Program-made: the position numbers and the translations under genes
Assembly (NCBI GenBank): GCA_014529675.2
Contig: CP076040.1
Coordinates: 3,925,894 to 3,989,893, forward strand
Direction of reading: 5' to 3'
DNA length: 64,000 nucleotides
Source: Opitutia bacterium ISCC 52
Lineage (GTDB): Bacteria; Verrucomicrobiota; Verrucomicrobiia; Opitutales; UBA2995
Notes under the pieces: generated by a model
Database searches by the model: none
What the model was told of the DNA's origin: nothing
Seen by the model: the letters and a program-made list of their open reading frames with translations, nothing else
Shown here: positions 8,659-17,730 of the stretch, piece after piece
Position numbering within the stretch: the first letter of the stretch is position 1
How the letters are laid out: every line of letters begins with the position of its first letter

Positions 8659-10059
8659 ATGAACTTCTTCAACGATTCTCGCCGCGGCTTTTTCAAGAAA
8701 GTCACAGGATTAACAGCTGGCGTCTTGGCCGCATCCAACAGCCGTTTGGCAGCCGCGCCCGCAAAACCATCAGGCGCAAGATACATGGGTGACTTTAAAG
8801 CCCCCAAACTGGGTACCGTCCGCATCGCCTTCATTGGAGTCGGTGCCCGTGGTGTGGGGCATGCCAAACAGTTAGCTGCTATCGAAGGTACCGAAGTCGT
8901 TGCCATTTCCGACCTCTATGAAGACCTGGCCGCTCGCTCGCTCAAGAATTGCGAGGAAGCGGGCAATGGTGAGCGCCACAAGTCTATCAAACTTTACCAC
9001 GGCAAGAAAAACGGCTGGAAGAAAATGCTACGGGAGGTGAAACCCGATGCAGTTGTAATTGCTACTCCTTGGAAGGATCACGCTCCCATGGCCATCGAAG
9101 CCATGAAGCAAGGTGCACACGCATTTGTAGAAGTTCCACTCGGCCTCACTAACGATGAGCTTTGGGAGTTGGTCGATACCTCCGAGACAACCGGCAAGCA
9201 CTGTATGATGATGGAAAACGTCAACTACGGTCGGGAAGAGCTTCTCTATCTCAACCTGTGCCGAAAAGGAATCATTGGTGAACTCCTCCATGCAGAAGCT
9301 GCCTATATCCATGAACTTCGTTTTCAAATGAATGAGGTCGAGCGCGGCACCGGTAGCTGGCGTACCTTTCATTACGCGATGCGCAATGCGAATCTCTATC
9401 CAACCCACGGACTCGGTCCAGTTGCCCAGTATATGAACCTGGCGCGTGGTGAAGATAACTTCGATCGCATCGTATCGTTTTCATCACCCGCGAAGGGACG
9501 TGCATTGTATGCAGAAAACAACTACCCGGCGGACCACCAATGGAACCAGCTCAGCTACGAAGGAGGAGACATCAATACCTCCATCATCAAAACGACGCTC
9601 GGACGAACGGTTATGGTCCAGTGGGATGAAACCAGCCCACGCCCCTACTCCCGTCATAATTTGATTCAAGGAACCAAAGGCACACTGGCTGGCTTCCCTA
9701 CAAGAGTCGCTCTTGAGGGCGGAGTGCCGGGCGCGACCAAAGATCATCACCGCTGGGCACAAGGTGAAGGCCTTCAGGCATTCATGGAGGAGCACGATCA
9801 CCCACTCTACAAGCGCATGGGTTCTTTGGCAGAACGTATGGGCGGGCATGGCGGCATGGACTTCCTCATGCGCTACCGGATGGTCGAGTGCTTGCGCAAG
9901 GGCGAGCCCCTCGATCAAAACCTATACGAAGGTTGTTTCTGGAGCGCGGTCACTCCCTTAAGTGAAGCCTCTATAAATGAACACGGTTCTTCACAGAAAT
10001 TCCCCGACTTCACTCGTGGCCAGTGGAGAAAAACGAATCCTCTGGGTATCGTCTCATGA
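8659..10059 (+). CDS. GH109-type alpha-N-acetylgalactosaminidase (Tat-exported)
   Basis: A 466-residue Gfo/Idh-fold glycosidase. The N-terminus has a twin-arginine signal (DSRRGFFKKVTG then an Ala-rich stretch), so it is exported folded, probably with its NAD bound. The Rossmann start is IAFIGVGARGVGHAKQLA. Segments such as MENVNYGREELLYLNL, EAAYIHELRFQM, GTGSWRTFHYAMRN and NLYPTHGLGPVAQYMN match what I know of GH109 enzymes, which cleave terminal alpha-GalNAc by a transient oxidation using tightly bound NAD. With the flanking sulfatases this points to a GalNAc-containing sulfated glycan. The assignment is by motif; some GH109 relatives have other activities. Confidence 0.88.
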   Translation: MNFFNDSRRGFFKKVTGLTAGVLAASNSRLAAAPAKPSGARYMGDFKAPKLGTVRIAFIGVGARGVGHAKQLAAIEGTEVVAISDLYEDLAARSLKNCEEAGNGERHKSIKLYHGKKNGWKKMLREVKPDAVVIATPWKDHAPMAIEAMKQGAHAFVEVPLGLTNDELWELVDTSETTGKHCMMMENVNYGREELLYLNLCRKGIIGELLHAEAAYIHELRFQMNEVERGTGSWRTFHYAMRNANLYPTHGLGPVAQYMNLARGEDNFDRIVSFSSPAKGRALYAENNYPADHQWNQLSYEGGDINTSIIKTTLGRTVMVQWDETSPRPYSRHNLIQGTKGTLAGFPTRVALEGGVPGATKDHHRWAQGEGLQAFMEEHDHPLYKRMGSLAERMGGHGGMDFLMRYRMVECLRKGEPLDQNLYEGCFWSAVTPLSEASINEHGSSQKFPDFTRGQWRKTNPLGIVS

Positions 10060-10082
10060 TAAATTCCTAACTCCTTAGCCCC

Positions 10083-11115
10083 ATGGCTCAGTCAACACCT
10101 TCCATTCAGCAGCCCGAGCGTCTCCTATCCTTGGACCTGTTTCGAGGTCTTGTCATGTTGCTACTCGTGGCGGAAGGCGCAGGAGTCTACCGATCCTTAG
10201 TAAACCTAACCAGCGAAGATAGCTTACTCCGTGGCTTCTTCGTTCAATTTACCCACCACCCTTGGGATGGGCTCCGCGCCTGGGATTTGGTGCAGCCAGC
10301 CTTCATATTCATTGTGGGGGTTGCCATGGTCTACTCGATCAATAAGCGACTCGACAAAGGTGACTCCTGGAGCGCGATTGTCATTCACCATTCTGGTGGC
10401 TTTTTGGATTTTCAGGCTCCCATGGAAAACACAGCTTAGCATATCCATCGCCCTGATACTCATCACCGACATTATTTACCGAGTATTTTGGGTGGAAGGA
10501 TTCAACCACCCATACACACCGAACGATAATTTCGGAGCCTGGATGGATACCGTTTTACGGAATCCCATATCTGTTAACGGGCACTGGGTGGCTTTCAATG
10601 CCGTCCCTACCGCAGCTCATACCATCTGGGGAGTCCTAGTGGGCATGCTCTTGAGAAACAGTAAGCCAGCCCAGGGAAAATTGAAGTGGTTAGTAATCAC
10701 GGGCTTCATCGGCTTGACCGTGGGCTATCTCATGAACTGGGGTTTTGGCAGCGACACGCTCCGCATTCCACTCATCAAACGGATCTGCACAGGTTCCTTT
10801 ATATACGCCAGCGGTGGTTGGTGCCTGTTGATCCTAGCACTTTTCTACTACCTGATCGACTTACGTGGCTGGAAACCCAGCTGGTTATTCATCATCAATG
10901 TCGTGGGTACCAATTCCATCTTCATCTACCTGGCTTCACAGACACTCTCTACTCGCTGGCTGTCACCGAACGTAAAGATTTTCACGGAAGGATTTTTTGG
11001 GGCGATCGGGTTTGGGGGAGAATTGATTCAAGTTTTCACCGCATTTATCACCTGGTTCATTTTCTGGTATTTATGCTACTGGCTGTATAAAAGAAAGATA
11101 TTCTTAAAAATTTAA
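10083..11115 (+). pseudogene. Heparan-alpha-glucosaminide N-acetyltransferase-like membrane protein, internally deleted and frameshifted
   Basis: Two overlapping frames make one broken gene. The first (from ATG 10083, stop at 10437-10439) gives ERLLSLDLFRGLVMLLLVAE and AWDLVQPAFIFIVGVAMVYS, the start of a HGSNAT/DUF5009-type multispan acyltransferase. From about 10385 the family resemblance moves to another frame (ILVAFWIFRLPWKTQ through HWVAFNAVPTAAHTIWGVL to stop at 11113-11115). The junction is at a short ttgtcattcac stretch that reads as AIVIH in frame one and LSFT in frame two, both plausible family positions about 40 residues apart, so a roughly 120-bp deletion with frame change is likely. 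Intact relatives re-acetylate or modify hexosamine termini across a membrane. It sits between GH109 and a sulfatase. Confidence 0.75.
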
Positions 11116-11136
11116 GAAGCTACTCTCCATCCTATC

Positions 11137-12693
11137 ATGAAAAAAATCCTAGTCCCCCTACTTGGCTCAATCACAGCATTACTGACCTTCAACGGCTGTG
11201 GTCCCACCGATGCAGAACGTGAAGCCGCCGCGGAAGCTAAACCTCCCAACATCATCTACATCTTAGCTGACGACCTTGGCTACAATGAGCTTGGTTCCTA
11301 CGGGCAAACCTTGATTGAGACGCCACACCTCGACGAACTGGCTGCCCAAGGCATGCGTTTCACTCAACACTACTCAGGTTCTCCCGTGTGCGCGCCATCT
11401 CGCTGCATACTCTTAACCGGTAAACACAGTGGTCATGCTTACATTCGAGGGAATGATGAATGGAGTGAACGTGGAGACACCTGGAATTTTGAAAAAGCAG
11501 TTGCAGATCCAAACCTGGAAGGACAACGCCCCATCCCAGCAGGCACCAACACGATAGGGTCACTGCTAAAAAACGTCGGTTACAAAACCGGAATCGTCGG
11601 AAAGTGGGGACTGGGCGCACCCCTCACTGAAGGTATTCCCAACAAGCAGGGATTTGATTTTTTCTACGGCTACAACTGCCAACGTCAGGCGCATACCTTA
11701 TATCCGGTTCATCTATGGCGAAATGAAGAGAAACATATATTGGCTAACGAACTCGTTCCGCCAAGCACACCTCTCGAAGAAGGAGCCGATCCCAATGACG
11801 AAGCGAGTTATGCCAGATATCGACTCACCGACTATACGCCTGAACTCATGCTCAATGAAGCAGTCGGCTTCATGAAGGAAAACCAGGACCATCCATTTTT
11901 CCTATATTTTGCTTCTCCCATTCCTCATGTGCCCCTGCAAGCGCCCCAACGCTGGGTCGATCACTACAAAGAAAAGCTTGGAAAAGAAGAGCCTTACATT
12001 GGTAACAAAAGCTACTTCCCCAACCAAACCCCCAGAGCTACCTACGCAGCGATGGTCTCCTATCTCGACGAGAGCGTTGGCAAGCTGATTGAAACCTTAA
12101 AAGAAATGGGCCAATACGAAAACACCCTTATCGTTTTCTCCAGTGACAATGGTCCGACCTATAATGGCGGAAGTGACTCGGCTTTCTTTGATAGCGCTGC
12201 ACCCTTCAACAGTGCCTATGGTTGGGCCAAAGGATTTGTGAACGAAGGCGGTATCCGCGTTCCCATGATCGCTAGTTGGCCAGGAAAGATAAACCCCGGA
12301 CAAACCAGTGAGCACATATCTGCCTTCTGGGATGTACTACCCACCTTATGCGAAGTGTCAGGAGCCGAAACTCCAGCCGACACGGATGGTATCAGCTTTC
12401 TACCTACACTCCTAGGCAAAGAAGAACAAAAGGCCCACGAATTCCTCTATTGGGAATTTCCATCCTACACGGGGCAGCAAGCCGTTCGAATGGGCGACTG
12501 GAAAGGCATCCGCAAAAATATTTTTAAGGGCAACCTGGACATTCAGTTATTCAACCTGGTAACCGATCCTCGAGAGGAGCTAGACGTAGCAGCAGCGAAT
12601 CCAGAGATCGTGAAGAAGATAGAATTACTCATGGTGCAGGAGCATAGGCCTGCAGAACTGGAGAAATTTAAGATCACGCAGTTGGGGGACTAG
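11137..12693 (+). CDS. Type I sulfatase, lipoprotein
   Basis: A 518-residue arylsulfatase-type enzyme. The N-terminus (MKKILVPLLGSITALLTFNGC) is a lipoprotein signal with the lipidated Cys at residue 21. The metal site begins NIIYILADDLGYNELG, the formylglycine motif is canonical CAPSR (Cys85) followed by CILLTGKHSGH, and IVFSSDNGPT supplies later metal ligands. It resembles the arylsulfatase A/GalNAc-6-sulfatase branch (S1 class). The product would be anchored to a membrane face and remove sulfate from oligosaccharides. It starts 21 bp after the broken acyltransferase gene and is followed by repeat R3 at its 3' side. No maturation enzyme is encoded nearby. Confidence 0.93.
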   Translation: MKKILVPLLGSITALLTFNGCGPTDAEREAAAEAKPPNIIYILADDLGYNELGSYGQTLIETPHLDELAAQGMRFTQHYSGSPVCAPSRCILLTGKHSGHAYIRGNDEWSERGDTWNFEKAVADPNLEGQRPIPAGTNTIGSLLKNVGYKTGIVGKWGLGAPLTEGIPNKQGFDFFYGYNCQRQAHTLYPVHLWRNEEKHILANELVPPSTPLEEGADPNDEASYARYRLTDYTPELMLNEAVGFMKENQDHPFFLYFASPIPHVPLQAPQRWVDHYKEKLGKEEPYIGNKSYFPNQTPRATYAAMVSYLDESVGKLIETLKEMGQYENTLIVFSSDNGPTYNGGSDSAFFDSAAPFNSAYGWAKGFVNEGGIRVPMIASWPGKINPGQTSEHISAFWDVLPTLCEVSGAETPADTDGISFLPTLLGKEEQKAHEFLYWEFPSYTGQQAVRMGDWKGIRKNIFKGNLDIQLFNLVTDPREELDVAAANPEIVKKIELLMVQEHRPAELEKFKITQLGD

Positions 12694-12715
12694 TTTTGTA
12701 CAAATTTAACCACAA

Positions 12716-12785
12716 CGGCACTGCAGGGATGCAGTGGCCCTACCATTATAGGAAATGGTAGGGCAATCGCGTCCTCGCGATGCCG
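12716..12785. repeat. REP-like palindrome R3
   Basis: A 70-bp palindrome: outer arms CGGCACTGCAGGGATGCAGT and, in reverse complement, CGGCATCGCGAGGACGCGAT; inner arms are the perfect 11-mers GCCCTACCATT (12737-12747) and AATGGTAGGGC (12754-12764). It fills the gap between a sulfatase and the sialidase-like gene. The first possible ATG of that gene (12780) is part of the repeat. Same family as R4 and R5. Confidence 0.85.
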
Positions 12786-12794
12786 CAGACCATC

Positions 12795-14594
12795 ATGGGA
12801 GATCCTACTTCTAAAAACACTATCAAATATTGGCTTCTCTTTCTGCCGCTCGTTCTTTGCGCCTGTTCCCAATCGGAACAACCTGAACTCCCCTTTACAC
12901 CCACCTTTGTAGCCACACCACCGGCCAATGCCTTCCGCTCACTATGGAGAGCTCCTGACGGAAGCATCCATAGTCATGGCTTTTTGGGTACCGCCAGGAA
13001 TCCTGAAGGTATCATTACCTTAATTTCAAACGACGAAGGTCTGACCTGGACAAAAGAACCCTTCACGATCAAGCGAGCTGAGTATAAAGAAGATCCCTTT
13101 CATACCTATATACCCACCAGCCTAAAACAGGACAAAAAAACCGGAGATTGGCTGGCCATCATGGATGGGAAAGAACCTTACCTGACAAGGTGGGCTGGGA
13201 ATCCTTGGGAAGTAACTCCCACCACTCAGAAAATTACCGATCGCGCACTCATCATGATGCGACCGCCCATTTTTATACGAAACGGGTCGCGCATCATCGC
13301 TGCAGGACACAACCACTCCCTCAATCCTGCGGGAGGCTGGACCAGTATCTATCACAGTGATGATGGTGGAGCTACCTGGAATGCCGCGCATCTGGAAAAA
13401 GTTCCGGATCACACCATCACTCCACCTCACCAAGGGCTTCGCTGGCAGAATCCAGGTGTTGAACCAACCATCGTCGAACTGAAAGACGGCCGCCTTTGGT
13501 GCCTCCTCCGAGCGTCTCTGGATCGGCATTACGAAACGTACTCAGAAGATGGGGGAGCAACCTGGAGCCGTCTTCGTCCATCTCCTTTCTGGGGAACGAT
13601 CACCATGAAGACCTTTCACCGCTTACCGGATGGTCGACTCATGCTGGTGTGGACCAATGCTTCGCCTTTACCCGAGACTCCCCATCACACACGCGAGCAG
13701 GGTAAGAAAGATTGGGAAACGGGACGTCAGGAGGTGTTCACGAACCGGGATACTCTGCACGCCGCTCTCAGTTACGATGAAGGCAAAACCTGGACTGGAT
13801 TTCGTGAGATCCTTCGCAATCGTCTTCGCAACGAGCCCGACTTTGGCACCTCTCACGGAGGTGTGGGCCCATCCAATGACCGCAGCGTTCACCAATCGCA
13901 AGTTATCGATCTCAAGGATGATCGCGTCTTGGTCCAGGCGGGGCAACATCCGGCCCTACGAAGCTTACTGATCATGCACCCCGATTGGTTGTTGGAAAAA
14001 TCTCAAGCCGACGATTTCTCCCACGGTTTAGATGCCTGGCATGTCCAGCAATTCAAAGCCGGAGTGGTTGGGCATTGTGCTTATAACCGCCAAACTGGAG
14101 CTGAGCTGGTAGCGAATCCTGCAAACTCAGCCCGACAAGTCCTATCGCTCAAAAACCTCCCCGATGAGTCGCTGGTGAGTTCTGTGCAAGGTGCCCTTTG
14201 GCATTTTCCTGTAGGTCGCAGCGGAACGTTGAAAACCAGCCTCTATCTACCTAAAGACAGTCAAGGTGGAGTGATTGCTCTGAATGATCGCTGGCTAGCT
14301 CCTATCGATGAAGAGGTACGAGCAGTTGCCCCCTTTCTACTTCACATTCGCCCGGACGGCACCCTAAACAATTCAGATATCCGCCTGGTACCTGACACCT
14401 GGCACTCCTTAACCATCACATGGTCCTACGATGAAGAGTCTGCTCAGATCTCATTGGCCAACCAGTCAGCCACCTTCCCCTTCACCCACACACCGATCCT
14501 TCCCCACGGTTTTTCTTATCTCCACTTGCAAAGTAGCCTCGAACCAGACGACAATGGTTTCTTGATTGGACCGGTTTCGGTTCAAGTGGATTAG
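12795..14594 (+). CDS. Sialidase-fold exported lipoprotein (Asp-box protein)
   Basis: A 599-residue protein if started at ATG 12795; a start at 12780 lies within repeat R3. The signal KYWLLFLPLVLCAC is a lipobox with Cys24. Four Asp-box motifs are visible (SNDEGLTW, SDDGGATW, SEDGGATW, SYDEGKTW), spaced as in the blades of a six-bladed sialidase propeller, which occupies about residues 40-400. The last 190 residues look like a concanavalin/laminin-G type beta sandwich (GALWHFPVGRSGTLKTSLYL, DTWHSLTITW). Family knowledge: such proteins are exo-sialidases or relatives acting on other sugars. The substrate is not certain because I cannot confirm the arginine triad. It sits between sulfatases in the same locus and direction. 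Confidence 0.82.
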   Translation: MGDPTSKNTIKYWLLFLPLVLCACSQSEQPELPFTPTFVATPPANAFRSLWRAPDGSIHSHGFLGTARNPEGIITLISNDEGLTWTKEPFTIKRAEYKEDPFHTYIPTSLKQDKKTGDWLAIMDGKEPYLTRWAGNPWEVTPTTQKITDRALIMMRPPIFIRNGSRIIAAGHNHSLNPAGGWTSIYHSDDGGATWNAAHLEKVPDHTITPPHQGLRWQNPGVEPTIVELKDGRLWCLLRASLDRHYETYSEDGGATWSRLRPSPFWGTITMKTFHRLPDGRLMLVWTNASPLPETPHHTREQGKKDWETGRQEVFTNRDTLHAALSYDEGKTWTGFREILRNRLRNEPDFGTSHGGVGPSNDRSVHQSQVIDLKDDRVLVQAGQHPALRSLLIMHPDWLLEKSQADDFSHGLDAWHVQQFKAGVVGHCAYNRQTGAELVANPANSARQVLSLKNLPDESLVSSVQGALWHFPVGRSGTLKTSLYLPKDSQGGVIALNDRWLAPIDEEVRAVAPFLLHIRPDGTLNNSDIRLVPDTWHSLTITWSYDEESAQISLANQSATFPFTHTPILPHGFSYLHLQSSLEPDDNGFLIGPVSVQVD

Positions 14595-14619
14595 TCAAAA
14601 TTACCCTGAGTATTTCTTT

Positions 14620-16476
14620 ATGAATCACCTGCTGTCTCTTCTGTTCGGCGGCACTGCGAGGACGCAGTTGCCCTACCATCCTTTCAACACCAAGGTAGGG
14701 CTATTGCGTCCCCGCAGTGCCGTTCTCCAAAAGTTAAAGAACACCCTCCCGGCTATTCTCCTGCTCGGAGTTTTGTCGATCCACGCAGAACGCCCCAATG
14801 TCGTCATCCTGATCTCCGACGATCAAGGCTATGGCGATTTTGGCTCGATGGGAAACGACATCATTGAAACGCCCAATATCGATGCCATGGCGAAACGCTC
14901 GGTGCTGTGGGACAATTTCTACGTCAGTCCTGTTTGCTCTCCCACACGCGCCAGTCTGATGACAGGTCGTTATAATCACCGGACCTATTGCATGGATACC
15001 TGGCTGGGTCGATCCATGATGCACACGGACGAAGTCACCATCGCCGAAGTGCTCAAAGAAGCAGGATATGCCACAGGTGTATTTGGTAAGTGGCACTTGG
15101 GAGACAACTACCCGATGAGGACCACCGACCAGGGATTTGAAGAATCCATCGTTCACCGTGGGGGCGGATTAGCTCAGCCGGCGGATCCCATCGAAAACGA
15201 ACGCCGTTATACCGACCCGATCCTCATTCACAACGATAGAGAAGTTCAGACCCAGGGTTACTGCACGGACGTCTATTTCGACTATGCGATCGATTGGATT
15301 AAGGAGGTCAAGAAACAGGATAAACCTTTCTTCGCCTACCTTCCCACCAATGCGCCCCATGGCCCTTACCACGATGTGCCTGAGGATTTACGGAAATACT
15401 ATTTGAAGAAGGACCTGAAGAGCCTTTTCCGGGCCAAGGTTCGGGATGAAGATGCAGAGATCGACAAGCTCAGCCGTATTGCCGCCATGATCACCAACTG
15501 GGATCAGAATATCGGGCGCTTGTTCGAAACACTCAAGGAGACGGGGCAGTACGAAAACACCCTGGTTTTCCTCATGACGGATAATGGGCCCAACACCATG
15601 CGCTATGTGGGGGACTTGCGAGGCATGAAAACCAACATCGTCGAAGGTGGCATTCGTACTCCACTTTGGAGCCATTGGCCAGCTAAGCTGGGCGCCAACC
15701 AAACGGCAGAGACTACCGTAGCTGCGCACATCGATATTTTTCCGACCATTGTGGAAGCCACTGGCGCAAAACTACCAGCAGGTCTCCAGATCGACGGTCG
15801 CAGCCTAATACCACAACTCATGGAACCCGCCAAACGTATGGCACCAAGAACGACGTTCATGCAAATTCATCGCGGGACTCAACCACAGCGCTATCACAAT
15901 TTCATGGTGCGAGACTCCATGTGGAAACTGGTTCATCCGAGTGGATTTGGAACGCAAACCTTTGAAGGAGAAGCTGACTTGCAACTCTACAATCTTGAGG
16001 TAGATCCAGGTGAATCGAAAAACTTGAAAGAGAAGTACCTTCACAAGTTTAATTTCCTGAAAGGCCTCTACGACGATTGGTTCGACGATGTCATGTCCAA
16101 CGTATTGGAAAACCCGGGACCACCGGACATCATCATTGATGGAAACCACGAGAATCCTTCGGTTCTCACCTGGCAGGATCGGGTTGCGGATCGCTGGTCA
16201 GAAGGCAGTGACGGTCATTGGCAATTGAACTTTGCTCGCGATGGTCGTTTCGACATTCAGGTCGATATGCCTCGCGAACATGCTCCGGACGCGGATGGAG
16301 AACTTATACTATCTATCGGCAGTGATGACTACTCCATGCCAGTGAAGAAAGGTACAAGCTCAATTCGTTTCCCCATTATTCATGTAACTCAAGGTTCGAA
16401 AAACTTGAAGGCGAGCATTCACTACCCGGGCGGCCGCGTAGAAGGTGGTTACCAAGTCCGCGTTACGGAACGATGA
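14620..16476 (+). CDS. Type I sulfatase with repeat-derived N-terminal segment
   Basis: A sulfatase of 618 residues from ATG 14620 (the frame is open to 14566, inside the previous gene). MNHLLSLLFGG is followed by about 25 residues encoded by repeat R4, then by a clear signal core LKNTLPAILLLGVLSIHA before ERPNVVILISDDQGYGDFG. TTG at 14704 could be an alternative start that skips the repeat. The formylglycine motif is CSPTR (Cys106 from 14620), followed by ASLMTGRYNHR, and VFLMTDNGPN gives later metal ligands. The last 120 residues, after the catalytic domain, form an extra domain of unknown role (GHWQLNFARDGRFDIQVDM onward), probably a beta sandwich. Its stop overlaps the next ATG (ATGA). 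Confidence 0.9.
   Translation: MNHLLSLLFGGTARTQLPYHPFNTKVGLLRPRSAVLQKLKNTLPAILLLGVLSIHAERPNVVILISDDQGYGDFGSMGNDIIETPNIDAMAKRSVLWDNFYVSPVCSPTRASLMTGRYNHRTYCMDTWLGRSMMHTDEVTIAEVLKEAGYATGVFGKWHLGDNYPMRTTDQGFEESIVHRGGGLAQPADPIENERRYTDPILIHNDREVQTQGYCTDVYFDYAIDWIKEVKKQDKPFFAYLPTNAPHGPYHDVPEDLRKYYLKKDLKSLFRAKVRDEDAEIDKLSRIAAMITNWDQNIGRLFETLKETGQYENTLVFLMTDNGPNTMRYVGDLRGMKTNIVEGGIRTPLWSHWPAKLGANQTAETTVAAHIDIFPTIVEATGAKLPAGLQIDGRSLIPQLMEPAKRMAPRTTFMQIHRGTQPQRYHNFMVRDSMWKLVHPSGFGTQTFEGEADLQLYNLEVDPGESKNLKEKYLHKFNFLKGLYDDWFDDVMSNVLENPGPPDIIIDGNHENPSVLTWQDRVADRWSEGSDGHWQLNFARDGRFDIQVDMPREHAPDADGELILSIGSDDYSMPVKKGTSSIRFPIIHVTQGSKNLKASIHYPGGRVEGGYQVRVTER
14649..14722. repeat. REP-like palindrome R4 inside a sulfatase N-terminus
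   Basis: The best-preserved repeat: the left arm CGGCACTGCGAGGACGCAGT plus TGCCCTACC and the reverse-complemented right arm CGGCACTGCGGGGACGCAAT plus AGCCCTACC agree at 26 of 29 positions, with a short loop at about 14678-14693. It is 74 bp long, lies in frame within the 5' coding part of the sulfatase gene and contains no stop in that frame. Confidence 0.88.
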
Positions 16477-17714
16477 TCAGAATTGGTATCGTTGGCTGCG
16501 GTCGCATCTTGGCCGCGCATTTACGTGGTTATCGGAGACTGAGAGAAGCCGGCTTCGATAACTTTCGTATTACTGCACTTTGCGCACGGAAAATAGAAGA
16601 TGCTCAAATGTACGCCAAGCGAGGAGAAGGCCCACCCCAACGTCTGGCGGTGAGTGACGCGCCAGGGGATCCACTGGCCATAGACGATGAATATGTTTCC
16701 GACTTTCAAGACGATGTAGAAGTAGCCCTCTATGATGACTATCAAGAGATGATCACCACAGGACCAGTGGATGCGATCAATGACTTTACCTCCCACGGCA
16801 TGCACCATCTGGTTGCCGACATCGCTTGCCAAAACGGAAAGCATCTGCTCACCCAAAAGCCTTTGGCCGTCACGGTCGCAGCTGCCAAGAAGATGTGTGA
16901 GGACTTTGAGGCCCATGGTCTCACCCTCGGCGTGTTTGAAAACTGGCGCTACCGCGACAAAGCCCGCAACATGCGTTGGCTCATCGATGAAGATATTGTC
17001 GGAACTCCACAAATGTTCCTCTTTGGAAATATTGGAAATTGGTGGACGCCGGACAAAGTGGTCGCTCACACACCCTGGCGCCACATCAAGAAAATGGCGG
17101 GGGGCATAGCCCTGGATTTAGGTGTGCACCAACTCCACCTTGCGCGAATGCTTTTGGGTGACATTACTTCCGTTGTCGGCACCGCTCATGTCATCGAGCC
17201 CCATCGTCACTATATCAATGCTGACGGAAAACCGGAAACTATGGATTGCGATGCGGATGATGTTTTCAACGCCTCATTCACAAGTGAGAACGGAGCCTTT
17301 GGAACTTTAACTGCCAGTTGGGCCGGTCACGGAGAAGGCACTCACTTTGGAGGTGGACCGGTACTTTACGGCCGCAAGGGACGTGTCCTCGGAGATACGC
17401 TCACTCTTGATGATGGTACTACCCACGACATCGCCACGCTTTATAATGAACAATGCAATCCTGAGCGAAAAGAACAGGATTTCCCCGGAGGCATGAGCAA
17501 TGAGTTTGGTATCGCTCAACTCGACTGGATCCGTGCGATCGAGGAAAGCCGAGCCCCACAAACAAGTGGGCGAGAAGGTCTGGCCGATCTTGCCGCCGCC
17601 TTTGCCGTACTTGAATCAAACCTAGCGGGGCGACGTGTCACTGTAGACGAGGTTATCAATGGTGGAGTATCCGAATATCAGATACCCATATCCGAATACT
17701 ACGAAATTAATTAA
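16473..17714 (+). CDS. Gfo/Idh/MocA family oxidoreductase
   Basis: A 413-residue dehydrogenase-like protein. The Rossmann loop is IGIVGCGRILAAHLRGY, and the family lysine motif reads LTQKPLAVT rather than EKP. The C-terminal domain has GGIALDLGVHQLHLARMLLG, with the aspartate and histidine of the active site. It is longer than the usual 340 residues because of inserts around residues 50-85. No signal peptide is seen, so it acts in the cytoplasm on an imported sugar or its oxidised form. Start ATG overlaps the stop of the upstream sulfatase, and the MFS permease follows after 16 bp, consistent with a desulfate-import-oxidise route. Confidence 0.9.
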   Translation: MIRIGIVGCGRILAAHLRGYRRLREAGFDNFRITALCARKIEDAQMYAKRGEGPPQRLAVSDAPGDPLAIDDEYVSDFQDDVEVALYDDYQEMITTGPVDAINDFTSHGMHHLVADIACQNGKHLLTQKPLAVTVAAAKKMCEDFEAHGLTLGVFENWRYRDKARNMRWLIDEDIVGTPQMFLFGNIGNWWTPDKVVAHTPWRHIKKMAGGIALDLGVHQLHLARMLLGDITSVVGTAHVIEPHRHYINADGKPETMDCDADDVFNASFTSENGAFGTLTASWAGHGEGTHFGGGPVLYGRKGRVLGDTLTLDDGTTHDIATLYNEQCNPERKEQDFPGGMSNEFGIAQLDWIRAIEESRAPQTSGREGLADLAAAFAVLESNLAGRRVTVDEVINGGVSEYQIPISEYYEIN

Positions 17715-17730
17715 ATCGAACCCAAGAGCC

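Noticed and set aside
12780-12794. ATG within repeat R3 as the sialidase-like gene start
   Set aside because: It is the repeat's own end sequence; ATG 12795 gives a normal lipoprotein signal.
16521-17084. Minus-strand open frame of 187 codons inside a dehydrogenase gene
   Set aside because: Antisense to the Gfo/Idh Rossmann and lysine motifs; no family features.
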